A DNA stretch of 64,000 nt, taken from Echinicola strongylocentroti. GTDB lineage: Bacteria > Bacteroidota > Bacteroidia > Cytophagales > Cyclobacteriaceae. Where the stretch lies: NCBI RefSeq assembly GCF_003260975.1, contig NZ_CP030041.1, forward strand, positions 2,589,001-2,653,000, read 5' to 3'. The position numbers and the translations under genes are program-made. Shown piece by piece: positions 26,070 through 34,590 of the stretch. Each line of letters begins with the position of its first letter. Within the stretch, counting starts at the first letter, position 1. Below the pieces are notes generated by a model. That model was not told the origin of the DNA, did not search any database, and saw only the letters and a list, made by a program, of their open reading frames with translations.

Positions 26070-27704
26070 ATGACCTTAGCCTCACTATTGCTCATTGCCG
26101 CAGCCATCCTCATCGCAGCTTATTTCATTTACGGGAAGTTTGTTTTCAAGAAATTTGACATCCGGAACGACCGTGTCACTCCTTCTCATAAATACCAGGA
26201 CGGTGTGGATTATGAACCAAGTCGGCCCATTGTAGTACTGGGGCATCATTTTGCTTCCATTGCTGGAGCAGGTCCTATCGTGGGGCCGATCATTGCAGTG
26301 ACTTTTGGGTGGGTTCCTGCGGTAATTTGGATTTTGGTAGGGGGGATTTTCTTTGGAGCGGTACATGACTTGGGCAGCATGGTGGCTTCCTTAAGAACGG
26401 AAGGCAAGTCCATAGGGACCATCATTGACAACACCATTGGGCATAGAGGAAAGCAGCTTTTTATGCTATTCAGTTTTTCTACGCTTATCCTTGTTATTGC
26501 TGTTTTTGCGGACATTATTGCCAAAACATTCATCAATAATCCCGGTGTGGCCTCTGCATCCATTCTTTTTATTGCATTGGCGATAGTTTTTGGATTGGTC
26601 AATAAAATGGTTGCCCACAGAAAGAGTTTGTTCCTCATCACCTCCATTATTGGAGTGGCACTGATGTACTACTTCGTTTATTTAGGAATGCAACTCCCTT
26701 TTAAACTGGACTACCAGTTATGGTTGTATATTTTACTTGCCTATGCTTTCATCGCTTCGGTGACGCCAGTATCACTTCTATTGCAGCCAAGAGACTACCT
26801 TAACAGCTTTCTGCTCTATGGGCTGATCATTTTTGCAGTAGCCGGAGTGCTTTTTGCCAATCCTGACATCAAAATGGACAGCCAAGTACATGTTACTTCT
26901 GAAAACCTTGGCTATCTATTTCCTGTATTATTTGTCACTATTGCCTGCGGAGCTATCAGCGGTTTTCACTCGCTGGTGGCTTCAGGCACTACATCCAAAC
27001 AAATAGATAAAGAAACGGATGCAAAGGTCGTTGGATTTGGCGGAATGCTCATCGAATCATTTTTGGCCATCATCGCAGTAGGTGCGGTAATCGTGCTCAG
27101 TCGGGATGAATATGCCAGCACTCTCGTCGCAAAAGGCCCCGTCACGATGTTCTCTGATGGACTGGGCGCCATGATAGGATCCCTAGGAATCCCCGAAGGA
27201 TTGGCGGTTAGTTTTGTTGCTCTTACGGTATCAGCTTTTGCCTTGACTACCTTGGATACCTGTACCCGCCTAGCGCGGTTCACCTTTCAGGAATACTTTG
27301 AAGGAGTGGAAGGGCCTATCGGAAAAACGCTGTCTACCAATAGATACCTAAGCACCGGTATCGTAGTGATCTTATCGATATTGCTGATCAGCTCTGGCGG
27401 TTTCACTACACTTTGGCCTATCTTCGGCTCTGCCAACCAGCTTTTGGCAGCCCTAGCCTTGCTGGCTGTGGCCGTCTGGTTAATCAAAAAAAGGGTGAAT
27501 GCTACCTTTGTCGTCATTCCCATGTTTTTCATGTTTACGGTAACCTTGACCTCTTTGGGAATTTTCGCTTGGAAAAACTTTATGGATCAGGCTTACGTTC
27601 TCTCTATCATAGCCGGAGGCTTGTTTGTACTCTCTATTGTACTGATCATTTTGGCCAAAAAAAGCTTGGCTACTTACTCCGCTCTCCCCCAAACCCAAAA
27701 CTAG
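26070..27704 (+). CDS. cstA: Carbon starvation protein CstA-type transporter
   Basis: This 544-residue polytopic inner-membrane protein has about 15 hydrophobic segments. CstA-family signatures are RPIVVLGHHFASIAGAGPIV near residue 55, GGIFFGAVHDLGSM, ISGFHSLVASGTTSKQI and LTTLDTCTRLARF. E. coli homologues (CstA, BtsT) take up pyruvate or peptides; the substrate here is not known. The protein is shorter than E. coli CstA (about 700 residues) but matches the short Bacteroidota form. Own -7 box; no terminator before the next gene. Confidence 0.93.
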   Translation: MTLASLLLIAAAILIAAYFIYGKFVFKKFDIRNDRVTPSHKYQDGVDYEPSRPIVVLGHHFASIAGAGPIVGPIIAVTFGWVPAVIWILVGGIFFGAVHDLGSMVASLRTEGKSIGTIIDNTIGHRGKQLFMLFSFSTLILVIAVFADIIAKTFINNPGVASASILFIALAIVFGLVNKMVAHRKSLFLITSIIGVALMYYFVYLGMQLPFKLDYQLWLYILLAYAFIASVTPVSLLLQPRDYLNSFLLYGLIIFAVAGVLFANPDIKMDSQVHVTSENLGYLFPVLFVTIACGAISGFHSLVASGTTSKQIDKETDAKVVGFGGMLIESFLAIIAVGAVIVLSRDEYASTLVAKGPVTMFSDGLGAMIGSLGIPEGLAVSFVALTVSAFALTTLDTCTRLARFTFQEYFEGVEGPIGKTLSTNRYLSTGIVVILSILLISSGGFTTLWPIFGSANQLLAALALLAVAVWLIKKRVNATFVVIPMFFMFTVTLTSLGIFAWKNFMDQAYVLSIIAGGLFVLSIVLIILAKKSLATYSALPQTQN

Positions 27705-27788
27705 CCTATTTAGCATCAATCAGTTTGGCCTAGACTTTGCATTGCTAAATTATTGTTATTATTTTAAACGAAATAATATACATTTAAA

Positions 27789-28583
27789 ATGCATTTTATT
27801 AGAGTTAAAGAGCAGCGTCAGCCAAAATACACATGGGTATTTATGTTGGCAATGGCGCTAATGGTCACATCCTGCTTTAAGGACAGTGAGGTAGATGAAC
27901 GGGTACAAAGCATCAAAGCTGCCAAACGTGCCCCAGGCATTTCCGCACACGAGATCCTGTCTGCTGACACCTACAAGAGCATTAAGCTTGAAGTCCATTA
28001 TATGGAGGGATACCCCCTCAGTTCGTCCACTGCTACCACACTGATGGACTGGCTAGGCAGCTTGGCCAATAAGCCCATGGGCATCCAACTTGTCACCAAG
28101 GCCATTCCTGCAATGGGCCAAGAAAAATACAGCGTACAGGATGTAAGGGACATCGAAGATGAAAACCGGACAGCCTATAATACGGGTGATGAACTGGGAC
28201 TATATATTTTGGTCGTAGACGGGTATTTCGAAAAAGACACCGAAACGGAGGCAAGCTTAGGATTTGCTCACCGTAACACTTCCCTAGTACTGCTAGGCAA
28301 ACGAATGGTCGAAAATTCCAACCGTTTTGGCAAACCAGACAAAGATAGGCTAGAAACCACTGTACTTGAACATGAGCTGGGGCATTTGCTAGGCTTGGTC
28401 AATCTCGGCACAGCTATGACCGAAGACCATGAAGACCACGAAAACTCCGGGCACTGCGACAATGAGGATTGTCTAATGTACTGGGCAGTAGAAACCAACA
28501 ACATCTTTAACACGCTCAACCAACCTATCCCTACCCTCGATCAAAACTGCCTAAATGACCTCAAGGCTAATGGAGGTAAGTAA
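27789..28583 (+). CDS. Lipoprotein zinc metalloprotease (archaemetzincin-like)
   Basis: This 264-residue protein has a lipoprotein signal (hydrophobic stretch ending VTSC, lipid-modified C29). The catalytic motif is HELGHLLGL (H195, E196, H199). In archaemetzincins the third histidine follows at once as GxxHC...CxM. Here an 18-residue His/Asp/Glu-rich insertion comes first, and then GHCDNEDCLMYW supplies a candidate third ligand H222, the C223/C228 pair and the Met-turn M230. It probably acts in the periplasm or at the membrane surface; substrate unknown. Downstream of cstA, with an 84-bp gap. Confidence 0.72.
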   Translation: MHFIRVKEQRQPKYTWVFMLAMALMVTSCFKDSEVDERVQSIKAAKRAPGISAHEILSADTYKSIKLEVHYMEGYPLSSSTATTLMDWLGSLANKPMGIQLVTKAIPAMGQEKYSVQDVRDIEDENRTAYNTGDELGLYILVVDGYFEKDTETEASLGFAHRNTSLVLLGKRMVENSNRFGKPDKDRLETTVLEHELGHLLGLVNLGTAMTEDHEDHENSGHCDNEDCLMYWAVETNNIFNTLNQPIPTLDQNCLNDLKANGGK

Positions 28584-28896
28584 TCCTGAAACTGCTTCAA
28601 ATTCAGCGACTAGGCTGATGTTTTCGATGTTCTCCATGGGCATTGCTTATGGTGAAGGATGTTACGCCCTTTCGGCATTTTTATACTACTTGGCCTTTCC
28701 ATTTTAGGAAAAATAAATCAGCGTCACTCTTAATCATCTGCGCCATCAGCGTTCTATCCAAACCTTCCCAAATCCCCCAACCTTTCCGCTTGACCCCGTT
28801 TTTCTTTATCTTGGTCATTTGCGCACATCAAAAAAGGAGCCCATTATGAGCTCCTTTTGATTATTTACTTTAGAAGTAAGACAAAGTCTTGACCAA
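28584..28896. other. Spacer between convergent genes
   Basis: No gene recognised. It contains a 23-bp fragment matching the MITE-like family interior (28585-28607, CCTGAAACTGCTTCAAATTC) and the terminator of the carB/DUF4834 operon. Confidence 0.55.
28829..28858 (-). terminator. Terminator of the carB-DUF4834 operon
   Basis: AAAAGGAGC pairs with GCTCCTTTT across a 9-nt loop. On the minus strand it is followed by a longer T run (TTTTTTTG); on the plus strand the tail is weaker but could also serve the metalloprotease gene. Confidence 0.8.
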
Positions 28897-29151
28897 TCAA
28901 TCTTTGACCTCTTCATAATCTACGTATTCACCGCCTTTGATATCCTTACTTCTTCTTTCATCGTAGGATTTTGGGACATAATCTACATGAATATCGCCAT
29001 CATCATTCGCTCGCCTTTGAGCTTGCTCTTGTTCTTTCGTTGCCCTATTGACCTGCTGCGCAAAGCGTGCCAGTTTTGACCTTAGAAAATAACGAACCAG
29101 CTGCCCAAGCAACCATCCAACGCCAAGAATTATTAAAAGAAATTTAATCAA
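28897..29151 (-). CDS. DUF4834-type small membrane protein
   Basis: This 84-residue protein has one N-terminal membrane helix (IKFLLIILGVGWLLGQLVRY), a basic amphipathic segment (RSKLARFAQQVNRATKEQ) and an acidic C-terminus ending GGEYVDYEEVKD. This plan and ending match what I recall of DUF4834, found across Bacteroidota; function unknown. It starts 24 bp after the carB stop and shares carB's terminator, so it is co-transcribed. Confidence 0.75.
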   Translation of the reverse strand: MIKFLLIILGVGWLLGQLVRYFLRSKLARFAQQVNRATKEQEQAQRRANDDGDIHVDYVPKSYDERRSKDIKGGEYVDYEEVKD

Positions 29152-29175
29152 AACGATGAGTTTTTTTGTTGTCTA

Positions 29176-31995
29176 TTATCTACTTAGATAAAGGTTTCTC
29201 TCTGAGTATATCTTCAGGAAGTAATCATCCATCAAATCATCAATGAAGTAAATCGCCTCCCCGGTAGATTTCATCTCAGGTCCCAACTCTTTATTCACGT
29301 TAGGGAATTTATGGAAAGAGAAAACCGGTTCCTTGATAGCATAACCTTTTTTGTATGGTTTAAATTCAAAGTCGGTCACTTTATTTTCACCCAACATCAC
29401 TTTTACGGCATAATTCACATAAGGTTCTCTATAGGCCTTACAAATAAACGGCACCGTTCTGGAAGCCCTAGGATTAGCCTCGATGACATATACTTTATCA
29501 TCTTTCACCGCAAACTGGATATTGATCAGTCCCTTGGTCTTCAGTGCCAATGCGATCTTCTCCGTAAACGTTTCGATCTGTCTCACCACCAAGTCACCCA
29601 GGTTATATGGAGGCAATACTGCATAGGAATCACCAGAGTGAATACCCGCCGGCTCTATGTGCTGCATGATACCGATGATATAGACATTCTCTCCATCACA
29701 GATGGCATCTGCTTCTGCTTCTATCGCCCCTTCGAGGAAGTGGTCAAGCAAAATTTCATTGTCAGGAATATCTTTCAACACCTCTACCACATGCTGCTCC
29801 AACTCTTTTTCATTGATCACGATCTTCATACCTTGACCACCCAAGACATAGGAAGGTCTTACCAAAAGTGGGAAACCGATCGTCTTACAGAGTTCCAGTG
29901 CCTCGTCCGTGTTATGGATAGTTCCAAACTCAGGGTAAGGGACATCATTCTCCTTCAGCAAGCTCGAAAATTCACCACGATCTTCTGCCAAGTCAAGTGC
30001 TTCGTAGCTTGTGCCCAAAATTTTGATTCCATATTTGTCGAGCTTCTCGGCCAGCTTAAGTGCCGTCTGCCCACCAAGCTGCACAATCACGCCTTCCGGT
30101 TTTTCGTGCAGGATGATTTCATAAATATGCTCCCAGAATACAGGCTCAAAATACAGCTTATCAGCAATATCAAAATCCGTAGAAACCGTCTCCGGGTTAC
30201 AGTTGATCATGATGGTCTCGTAGCCGCATTCCTTGGCAGCCAACACACCATGGACACAAGAGTAATCAAATTCAATTCCCTGTCCTACGCGGTTTGGTCC
30301 AGAGCCCAGCACGATGATTTTCTTCCGATCAGAAACCTCGGATTCATTCTCTTCGCCAAACGAAGAATAGTAGTACGGCGTCTGCGCCTCAAATTCGGCA
30401 GCACAAGTATCTACCAGCTTGTACACCCGCTTGATGCCCATCTCTTCCCGTCTCTTATTGAAGACCTCACTTTCAAGGCACCCCAGCAAGTGCGCTATCT
30501 GGCGGTCCGCATAGCCTTTGTGTTTGGCCACCATCATTAAGTCTTTAGAAATGGTGTCCAGCGTGTATTTGGCAAGGGTGATGTCCAGATGAACAAGCTC
30601 CTCAATTTGTTTCAGGAACCATTTATCGATTTTGGACAGGTCTTGGATCGTCCTGAACGAAATGCCCAGCTTGAAGGCATCATAAATATGGAACAGTCTG
30701 TTCCAGCTGGGATGCTCCAGGCTATCAAGAATCTGCTCTTGGTTTTTCAGCTCTTTGCCATCCGCTCCAAGGCCGTTACGCTTGATTTCTAGGGATTGAC
30801 AGGCTTTTTGGAGCGCCTCCTGGAAGTTTCGGCCAATACCCATTACTTCACCTACAGCTTTCATGGAAAGTCCAAGACGGCGGTCAGATCCTTTGAATTT
30901 ATCGAAATTCCAACGAGGGATTTTTACAATTACATAGTCAATAGCCGGCTCAAAGAAGGCTGAAGTACTGCCTGTAATGGAGTTTTTCAGCTCATCCAGG
31001 TTATAGCCAATGGCAAGTTTGGCAGCCACTTTGGCGATCGGATATCCTGTTGCTTTAGAAGCCAATGCGGAGGAACGTGATACCCGAGGGTTGATCTCAA
31101 TACCAATGATGGTCTGATTGTCAGGGCTCACAGAAAACTGCACGTTACAACCACCCGCAAAGTTCCCAATGCCATTCATCATCTTGATGGCCTGATTTCT
31201 CATTTCTTGGTACACCGTATCAGGCAGTGTCATGGCCGGTGCCACGGTGATGGAATCCCCCGTATGGACACCCATTGGATCAAAGTTCTCGATAGAACAG
31301 ATCACCACCATATTTCCCTTACTGTCCCTCAAGACTTCCAGTTCGTATTCTTTCCATCCAAGGATACTCTGTTCGATCAGTACTTCGTGGGTCGGTGAAG
31401 CCTTAAGGCCACTCATCAGTGCATTTTCGAACTCATCTTCTTTTTCTACAAAGCCTCCACCGGTACCACCAAGGGTATAGGAAGGTCGGATCACCAATGG
31501 AAAACCAATATCTTGGGCAATTTCTTTGCCCTGAAGGAAGGAAGTAGCTGTTTTCCCTATACAAACGCCCACATTGAGCTTTTCCAGAAGTACTTTGAAT
31601 TTTTCGCGGTTTTCGGCCGTCTCGATGGCATCGATATCCACACCGATCATCCTGACTTTGTACTTATCCCAGATGCCTGCTTTATCTGCTTCTATGGCCA
31701 AGTTCAGTGCTGTCTGCCCCCCCATAGTAGGAAGTACACAATCAATATCAGGATGCTCTTCTAGAATTTTTATAAGAGACTTTTTCTCCAATGGAAGCAG
31801 GTAAACATTGTCTGCAGTAACCGGGTCGGTCATGATTGTCGCCGGATTGGAATTGATCAGCGTGACGGTAATCCCTTCTTCTCGAAGAGACCTTGCCGCC
31901 TGAGAACCGGCATAATCGAACTCACAGGCTTGGCCAATTACAATCGGACCACTTCCAATAATCAGTACATGTTTAATGCTATTGTCTTTAGGCAT
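29176..31995 (-). CDS. carB: Carbamoyl-phosphate synthase large subunit, lacking the C-terminal allosteric domain
   Basis: CarB makes carbamoyl phosphate from glutamine-derived ammonia, bicarbonate and two ATP, for pyrimidines and arginine. Two ATP-grasp halves are visible: the first with IGSGPIVIGQACEFDYAGSQ and IRPSYTLGGTGGGF, the second with LGSGPNRVGQGIEFDYSC and VRPSYVLGGQGMKIV. The protein stops after the second half at 939 residues (KFPNVNKELGPEMKSTGEAI and a short tail). E. coli CarB is about 1073 and ends in a methylglyoxal-synthase-like domain that binds UMP and ornithine. That domain is absent, so feedback control must differ. No carA is nearby. Confidence 0.94.
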   Translation of the reverse strand: MPKDNSIKHVLIIGSGPIVIGQACEFDYAGSQAARSLREEGITVTLINSNPATIMTDPVTADNVYLLPLEKKSLIKILEEHPDIDCVLPTMGGQTALNLAIEADKAGIWDKYKVRMIGVDIDAIETAENREKFKVLLEKLNVGVCIGKTATSFLQGKEIAQDIGFPLVIRPSYTLGGTGGGFVEKEDEFENALMSGLKASPTHEVLIEQSILGWKEYELEVLRDSKGNMVVICSIENFDPMGVHTGDSITVAPAMTLPDTVYQEMRNQAIKMMNGIGNFAGGCNVQFSVSPDNQTIIGIEINPRVSRSSALASKATGYPIAKVAAKLAIGYNLDELKNSITGSTSAFFEPAIDYVIVKIPRWNFDKFKGSDRRLGLSMKAVGEVMGIGRNFQEALQKACQSLEIKRNGLGADGKELKNQEQILDSLEHPSWNRLFHIYDAFKLGISFRTIQDLSKIDKWFLKQIEELVHLDITLAKYTLDTISKDLMMVAKHKGYADRQIAHLLGCLESEVFNKRREEMGIKRVYKLVDTCAAEFEAQTPYYYSSFGEENESEVSDRKKIIVLGSGPNRVGQGIEFDYSCVHGVLAAKECGYETIMINCNPETVSTDFDIADKLYFEPVFWEHIYEIILHEKPEGVIVQLGGQTALKLAEKLDKYGIKILGTSYEALDLAEDRGEFSSLLKENDVPYPEFGTIHNTDEALELCKTIGFPLLVRPSYVLGGQGMKIVINEKELEQHVVEVLKDIPDNEILLDHFLEGAIEAEADAICDGENVYIIGIMQHIEPAGIHSGDSYAVLPPYNLGDLVVRQIETFTEKIALALKTKGLINIQFAVKDDKVYVIEANPRASRTVPFICKAYREPYVNYAVKVMLGENKVTDFEFKPYKKGYAIKEPVFSFHKFPNVNKELGPEMKSTGEAIYFIDDLMDDYFLKIYSERNLYLSR

Positions 31996-32042
31996 GCTTA
32001 GAGAGGTTTGGAATAAGAATTTTACTTATGGCTAAATTGGTG

Positions 32043-32050
32043 CAAAATTA
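32043..32050 (-). promoter_or_regulatory. -7 promoter box of carB
   Basis: Minus-strand TAATTTTG, a perfect TAnnTTTG match, 47 bp before the carB ATG. Confidence 0.45.
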
Positions 32051-32214
32051 AGTAAATTATTCAAAGTAGCAGGAATTATATAGAAAAACATTCCTCTTAT
32101 TGGTGATATTTTATAGTCATAGCCTCGCTCTACTCAAAATCAGTCAAATAACGGACTGCTCACCCTTCTACTAAATTGCCATTTCAGCACCCAGCAATGA
32201 AAACGTTAGTAATT

Positions 32215-32386
32215 AAACCCGGAATATGCATTAGCCTATCTGTTGCGACCTGAAACTGCTTCAAAATCAGCCGTTTCACTTTAGTTTTCGGCATAAACGT
32301 AGCGGTGCTACGCTAATGCCTCCAAACTAACTGATTTTCTTGCAATTTCAGCTCTCACTACGATTCCTAACGCATAATCCGGGTTA
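32215..32386 (-). repeat. MITE-like 172-bp repeat, copy B (full length)
   Basis: Reverse-complement counterpart of 2831-3002 with the same length and about 96% identity by eye. Both terminal arms and the internal CGTAGC-NNN-GCTACG hairpin are conserved. Confidence 0.8.
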
Positions 32387-32450
32387 AACCCGAATTCCAA
32401 GACATCGAAAAAAGCACCTAACTTATTGGACAACCACATTTGGCACAGAG
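32383..32450 (+). repeat. Second repeat family, copy 1
   Basis: It matches 47502-47580 in the same orientation: GTTAAACCC-AATTC-AAGACA at the start and CTAACTTATTGGACAACCAC near the end, with an 8-10-nt gap between. Both copies lie just downstream of a minus-strand gene end. Confidence 0.6.
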
Positions 32451-32452
32451 GT

Positions 32453-32492
32453 TAAAAAAAAGGCTGCCATTAAAAAAAATGACAGCCTTTTG
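32453..32492 (-). terminator. Terminator of the LVIVD-type lipoprotein gene
   Basis: On the minus strand AAAAGGCTGTCATT pairs with AATGGCAGCCTTTT (one mismatch) and is followed by T residues. Confidence 0.85.
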
Positions 32493-32512
32493 AATTGACG
32501 CTAGGTGAATGT

Positions 32513-34135
32513 TTATTTCAACTTACCTTCTGTATCAATGTAATCACCGGTGATGCTGTGCCCACTGTTTTTGTACACATTGCCATATACCGTTACAGAA
32601 GAGTTCTCACCCAAAAACTCAAGCTTAGCGCCACTGTTTAGTGTCAGGTTTCCATAGATTACCAAACTGCCCTCTATGGTCATGGTATTGTTGATCTGCA
32701 GACCAGTGTCTTGACCGAATTGTCCTACCACCATAGACCCTCTCATGTTAAATGTTCCACCTGAATTGACGTTGGCCCATCCTTTTACAGAAAGAGAGCC
32801 GCAGAAGGTAAACTCATCGTTAACGTTCAGTCCGTCAGCTACTACCGATCCAGAATAGCCCTGTGGCTGTCCAGAATTGATGTTCATCCAAGTACTTCCT
32901 GTATAAGACGGTAAGTCTGTACATACATTATCGACGATATCTTCAGCAAGGTTAATCTTTACTATTTGAAGACCCTGGAGGCCAGAAGCTACAAATAGGT
33001 ATTCATCGTTAGCTCTTACGTAGTTGGAAGAACCAAAGAGGTCCAACACACCGAGGGTGGAGATTTCCGCTCCAAATGCTGCAGCGCTTACTCCAGCTGA
33101 GCCATTGGCCATAAACAAGTGCTTCTCGTTAGTAGTTACAGCATTGGTAACGATCTCTTCAGTAACCAAGCCATCAGCTACAATAGGGATCTGGATTCTA
33201 TTTTGCTCAGCACCATCTTCAAGACGGTAAATACCCGCTCCGTTAGCCCCTTCAGAGACTACGAGGTTTTCGCCGTGTACATCCATGGTTCTTTTAGCAC
33301 CAGAATAGTCAGTCCCAAGGGAAATGGAATACCCCTTGGTCAGTGAGACTGGGTCAAGGGAGTTTACACCTTCTTCACCATCCAGCACAAAGAGCTTTCC
33401 TCCACCATATGCCACTGATCTCAAGTCGGGGAATGCCAGCTGGCTTACCACTGATGAGTTGGCCTTGTCAAATAACGTTACCATACCGTCTGTACCACTC
33501 ACACTTACGACATTGGCATCAGTATGAGCTACATCGGTACTTACATATCCTTCTACAGAAGAAAACCGAAAATCTGAAGTAAAGCTACCGTTTGACGTAG
33601 AGACCGTAACCAAGTTGGCCGGACCATCTACACCATAATCGGCGTCTACATCCACAGCGGCAGCAATGTATAGCTGACCTTCTACAAAATCGACCGCATT
33701 CAAATCAGCATCGGTAAATATCGCTTGGCTCTTGATCACAGGGTTGTGCACGTCACTGATATCAAAAATATCAATGGCACCCAGATATTTTGCCCCTTTG
33801 GTATTGTAGGTCACATAGGCATAATCACCGTCAATGTCTACATGAGTAGCTTGCAAAATATTCCCATCATAGGTAGGAGCCTCCACTTTGGCTATCAGTT
33901 CCAACGGAAGCGAACCAGCAGGTATTTCTTCCGCGTTGATCCGGGCATTTACCGCCGCTTCAGAGGTAATCCCAACGACCCCAGTTTTATCTTTGCTGAA
34001 CCGCTTGCTTAAGGATTCAGCATCATTGCTCACGAGGATGGAGTCATTTCCTGTTCCCGGAACATCATCTTCCCTGTCACAGGATGAAAACATCACAACG
34101 GTCAATAATACCATTGAAAGTAATCTAGTTCTCAT
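32513..34135 (-). CDS. Lipoprotein with LVIVD-like repeats and a bactofilin-like C-terminal beta-helix
   Basis: This 540-residue protein has a lipobox (LLTVVMFSSC) just after the ATG at 34135; an in-frame ATG 42 bp upstream only adds an improbable leader. Residues about 70-400 hold repeated units of the type DGDYAYVTYNTKGAKYLGAI, ANLVTVSTSNG and SVAYGGGKLFVLDGEEGV, like LVIVD/YVTN beta-propeller repeats. The last 120 residues form short rungs (GSLSVKGWANVNSGGTFNMR, GSMVVGQFG, GSLVIYGNLTLNSGAKLEF) reminiscent of a right-handed beta-helix such as bactofilin. Likely surface-exposed or periplasmic; function unknown. Confidence 0.7.
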   Translation of the reverse strand: MRTRLLSMVLLTVVMFSSCDREDDVPGTGNDSILVSNDAESLSKRFSKDKTGVVGITSEAAVNARINAEEIPAGSLPLELIAKVEAPTYDGNILQATHVDIDGDYAYVTYNTKGAKYLGAIDIFDISDVHNPVIKSQAIFTDADLNAVDFVEGQLYIAAAVDVDADYGVDGPANLVTVSTSNGSFTSDFRFSSVEGYVSTDVAHTDANVVSVSGTDGMVTLFDKANSSVVSQLAFPDLRSVAYGGGKLFVLDGEEGVNSLDPVSLTKGYSISLGTDYSGAKRTMDVHGENLVVSEGANGAGIYRLEDGAEQNRIQIPIVADGLVTEEIVTNAVTTNEKHLFMANGSAGVSAAAFGAEISTLGVLDLFGSSNYVRANDEYLFVASGLQGLQIVKINLAEDIVDNVCTDLPSYTGSTWMNINSGQPQGYSGSVVADGLNVNDEFTFCGSLSVKGWANVNSGGTFNMRGSMVVGQFGQDTGLQINNTMTIEGSLVIYGNLTLNSGAKLEFLGENSSVTVYGNVYKNSGHSITGDYIDTEGKLK

Positions 34136-34590
34136 ATTAATGGCTTGTTTTTGTGTATAAATAGGTACTTTAAGCATATGATCGCAAAGATAATACTAAA
34201 CTTAATTCCCTTGTACTATTTTTCAATTTTCACAATTACCTGAACAGCAGCCCGCTAGGCCACCCGTCCCAATAAGCAGCTAAAATCTACTCAATGACAA
34301 GATTAACGTCATATTTCATAAAGAGTTCATAAAAAATATTTTTTTACAAAAAAATCAATCACCCAATAATCAAACGGAAAAAGCTCCCTTGATTCATCCA
34401 TAAAATAGAAAATTTTCCAAAATATGGAATACAAGCATATTAATACGCTACAAAAAATAGTGGATACCCAAAAAGAGACTGCCTCATAAACCGTCACTTT
34501 ACCATAGGTACCGATGGGACAGCAGCCATACGACAATAAAGCGAACTTTTGAGACAGTCTCTTTATTTTACTTATTATAGAACTGAAGCG
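34136..34590. other. Spacer between the lipoprotein gene and susD
   Basis: An AT-rich stretch without a credible gene; the open frame 34327-34536 on the minus strand overlaps a large inverted repeat and is probably spurious. The inverted repeat at 34472-34564 is the only structured feature seen. Confidence 0.55.
34472..34564 (-). repeat. 93-bp inverted-repeat element, possible terminator of susD
   Basis: AAAGAGACTGCCTCA (34472-34486) pairs with TGAGACAGTCTCTTT (34550-34564) with one mismatch, enclosing 63 nt. On the minus strand the stem is followed by TTTTTGGG and lies 27 bp after the susD stop. It could be a long-loop terminator or a short MITE with 15-bp ends. Confidence 0.5.

Larger units (their letters stand above)
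31996..32512. other. Spacer with carB promoter and repeats
   Basis: No ORF of interest. It holds the carB -7 box, full-length MITE-like copy B (32215-32386), the first copy of a second repeat (32383-32450) and the terminator of the lipoprotein gene. Confidence 0.65.

Noticed and set aside
34327..34536. 69-codon minus-strand open frame
   Set aside because: Aromatic-rich AT-driven sequence overlapping the 34472-34564 inverted repeat, no protein-like features.
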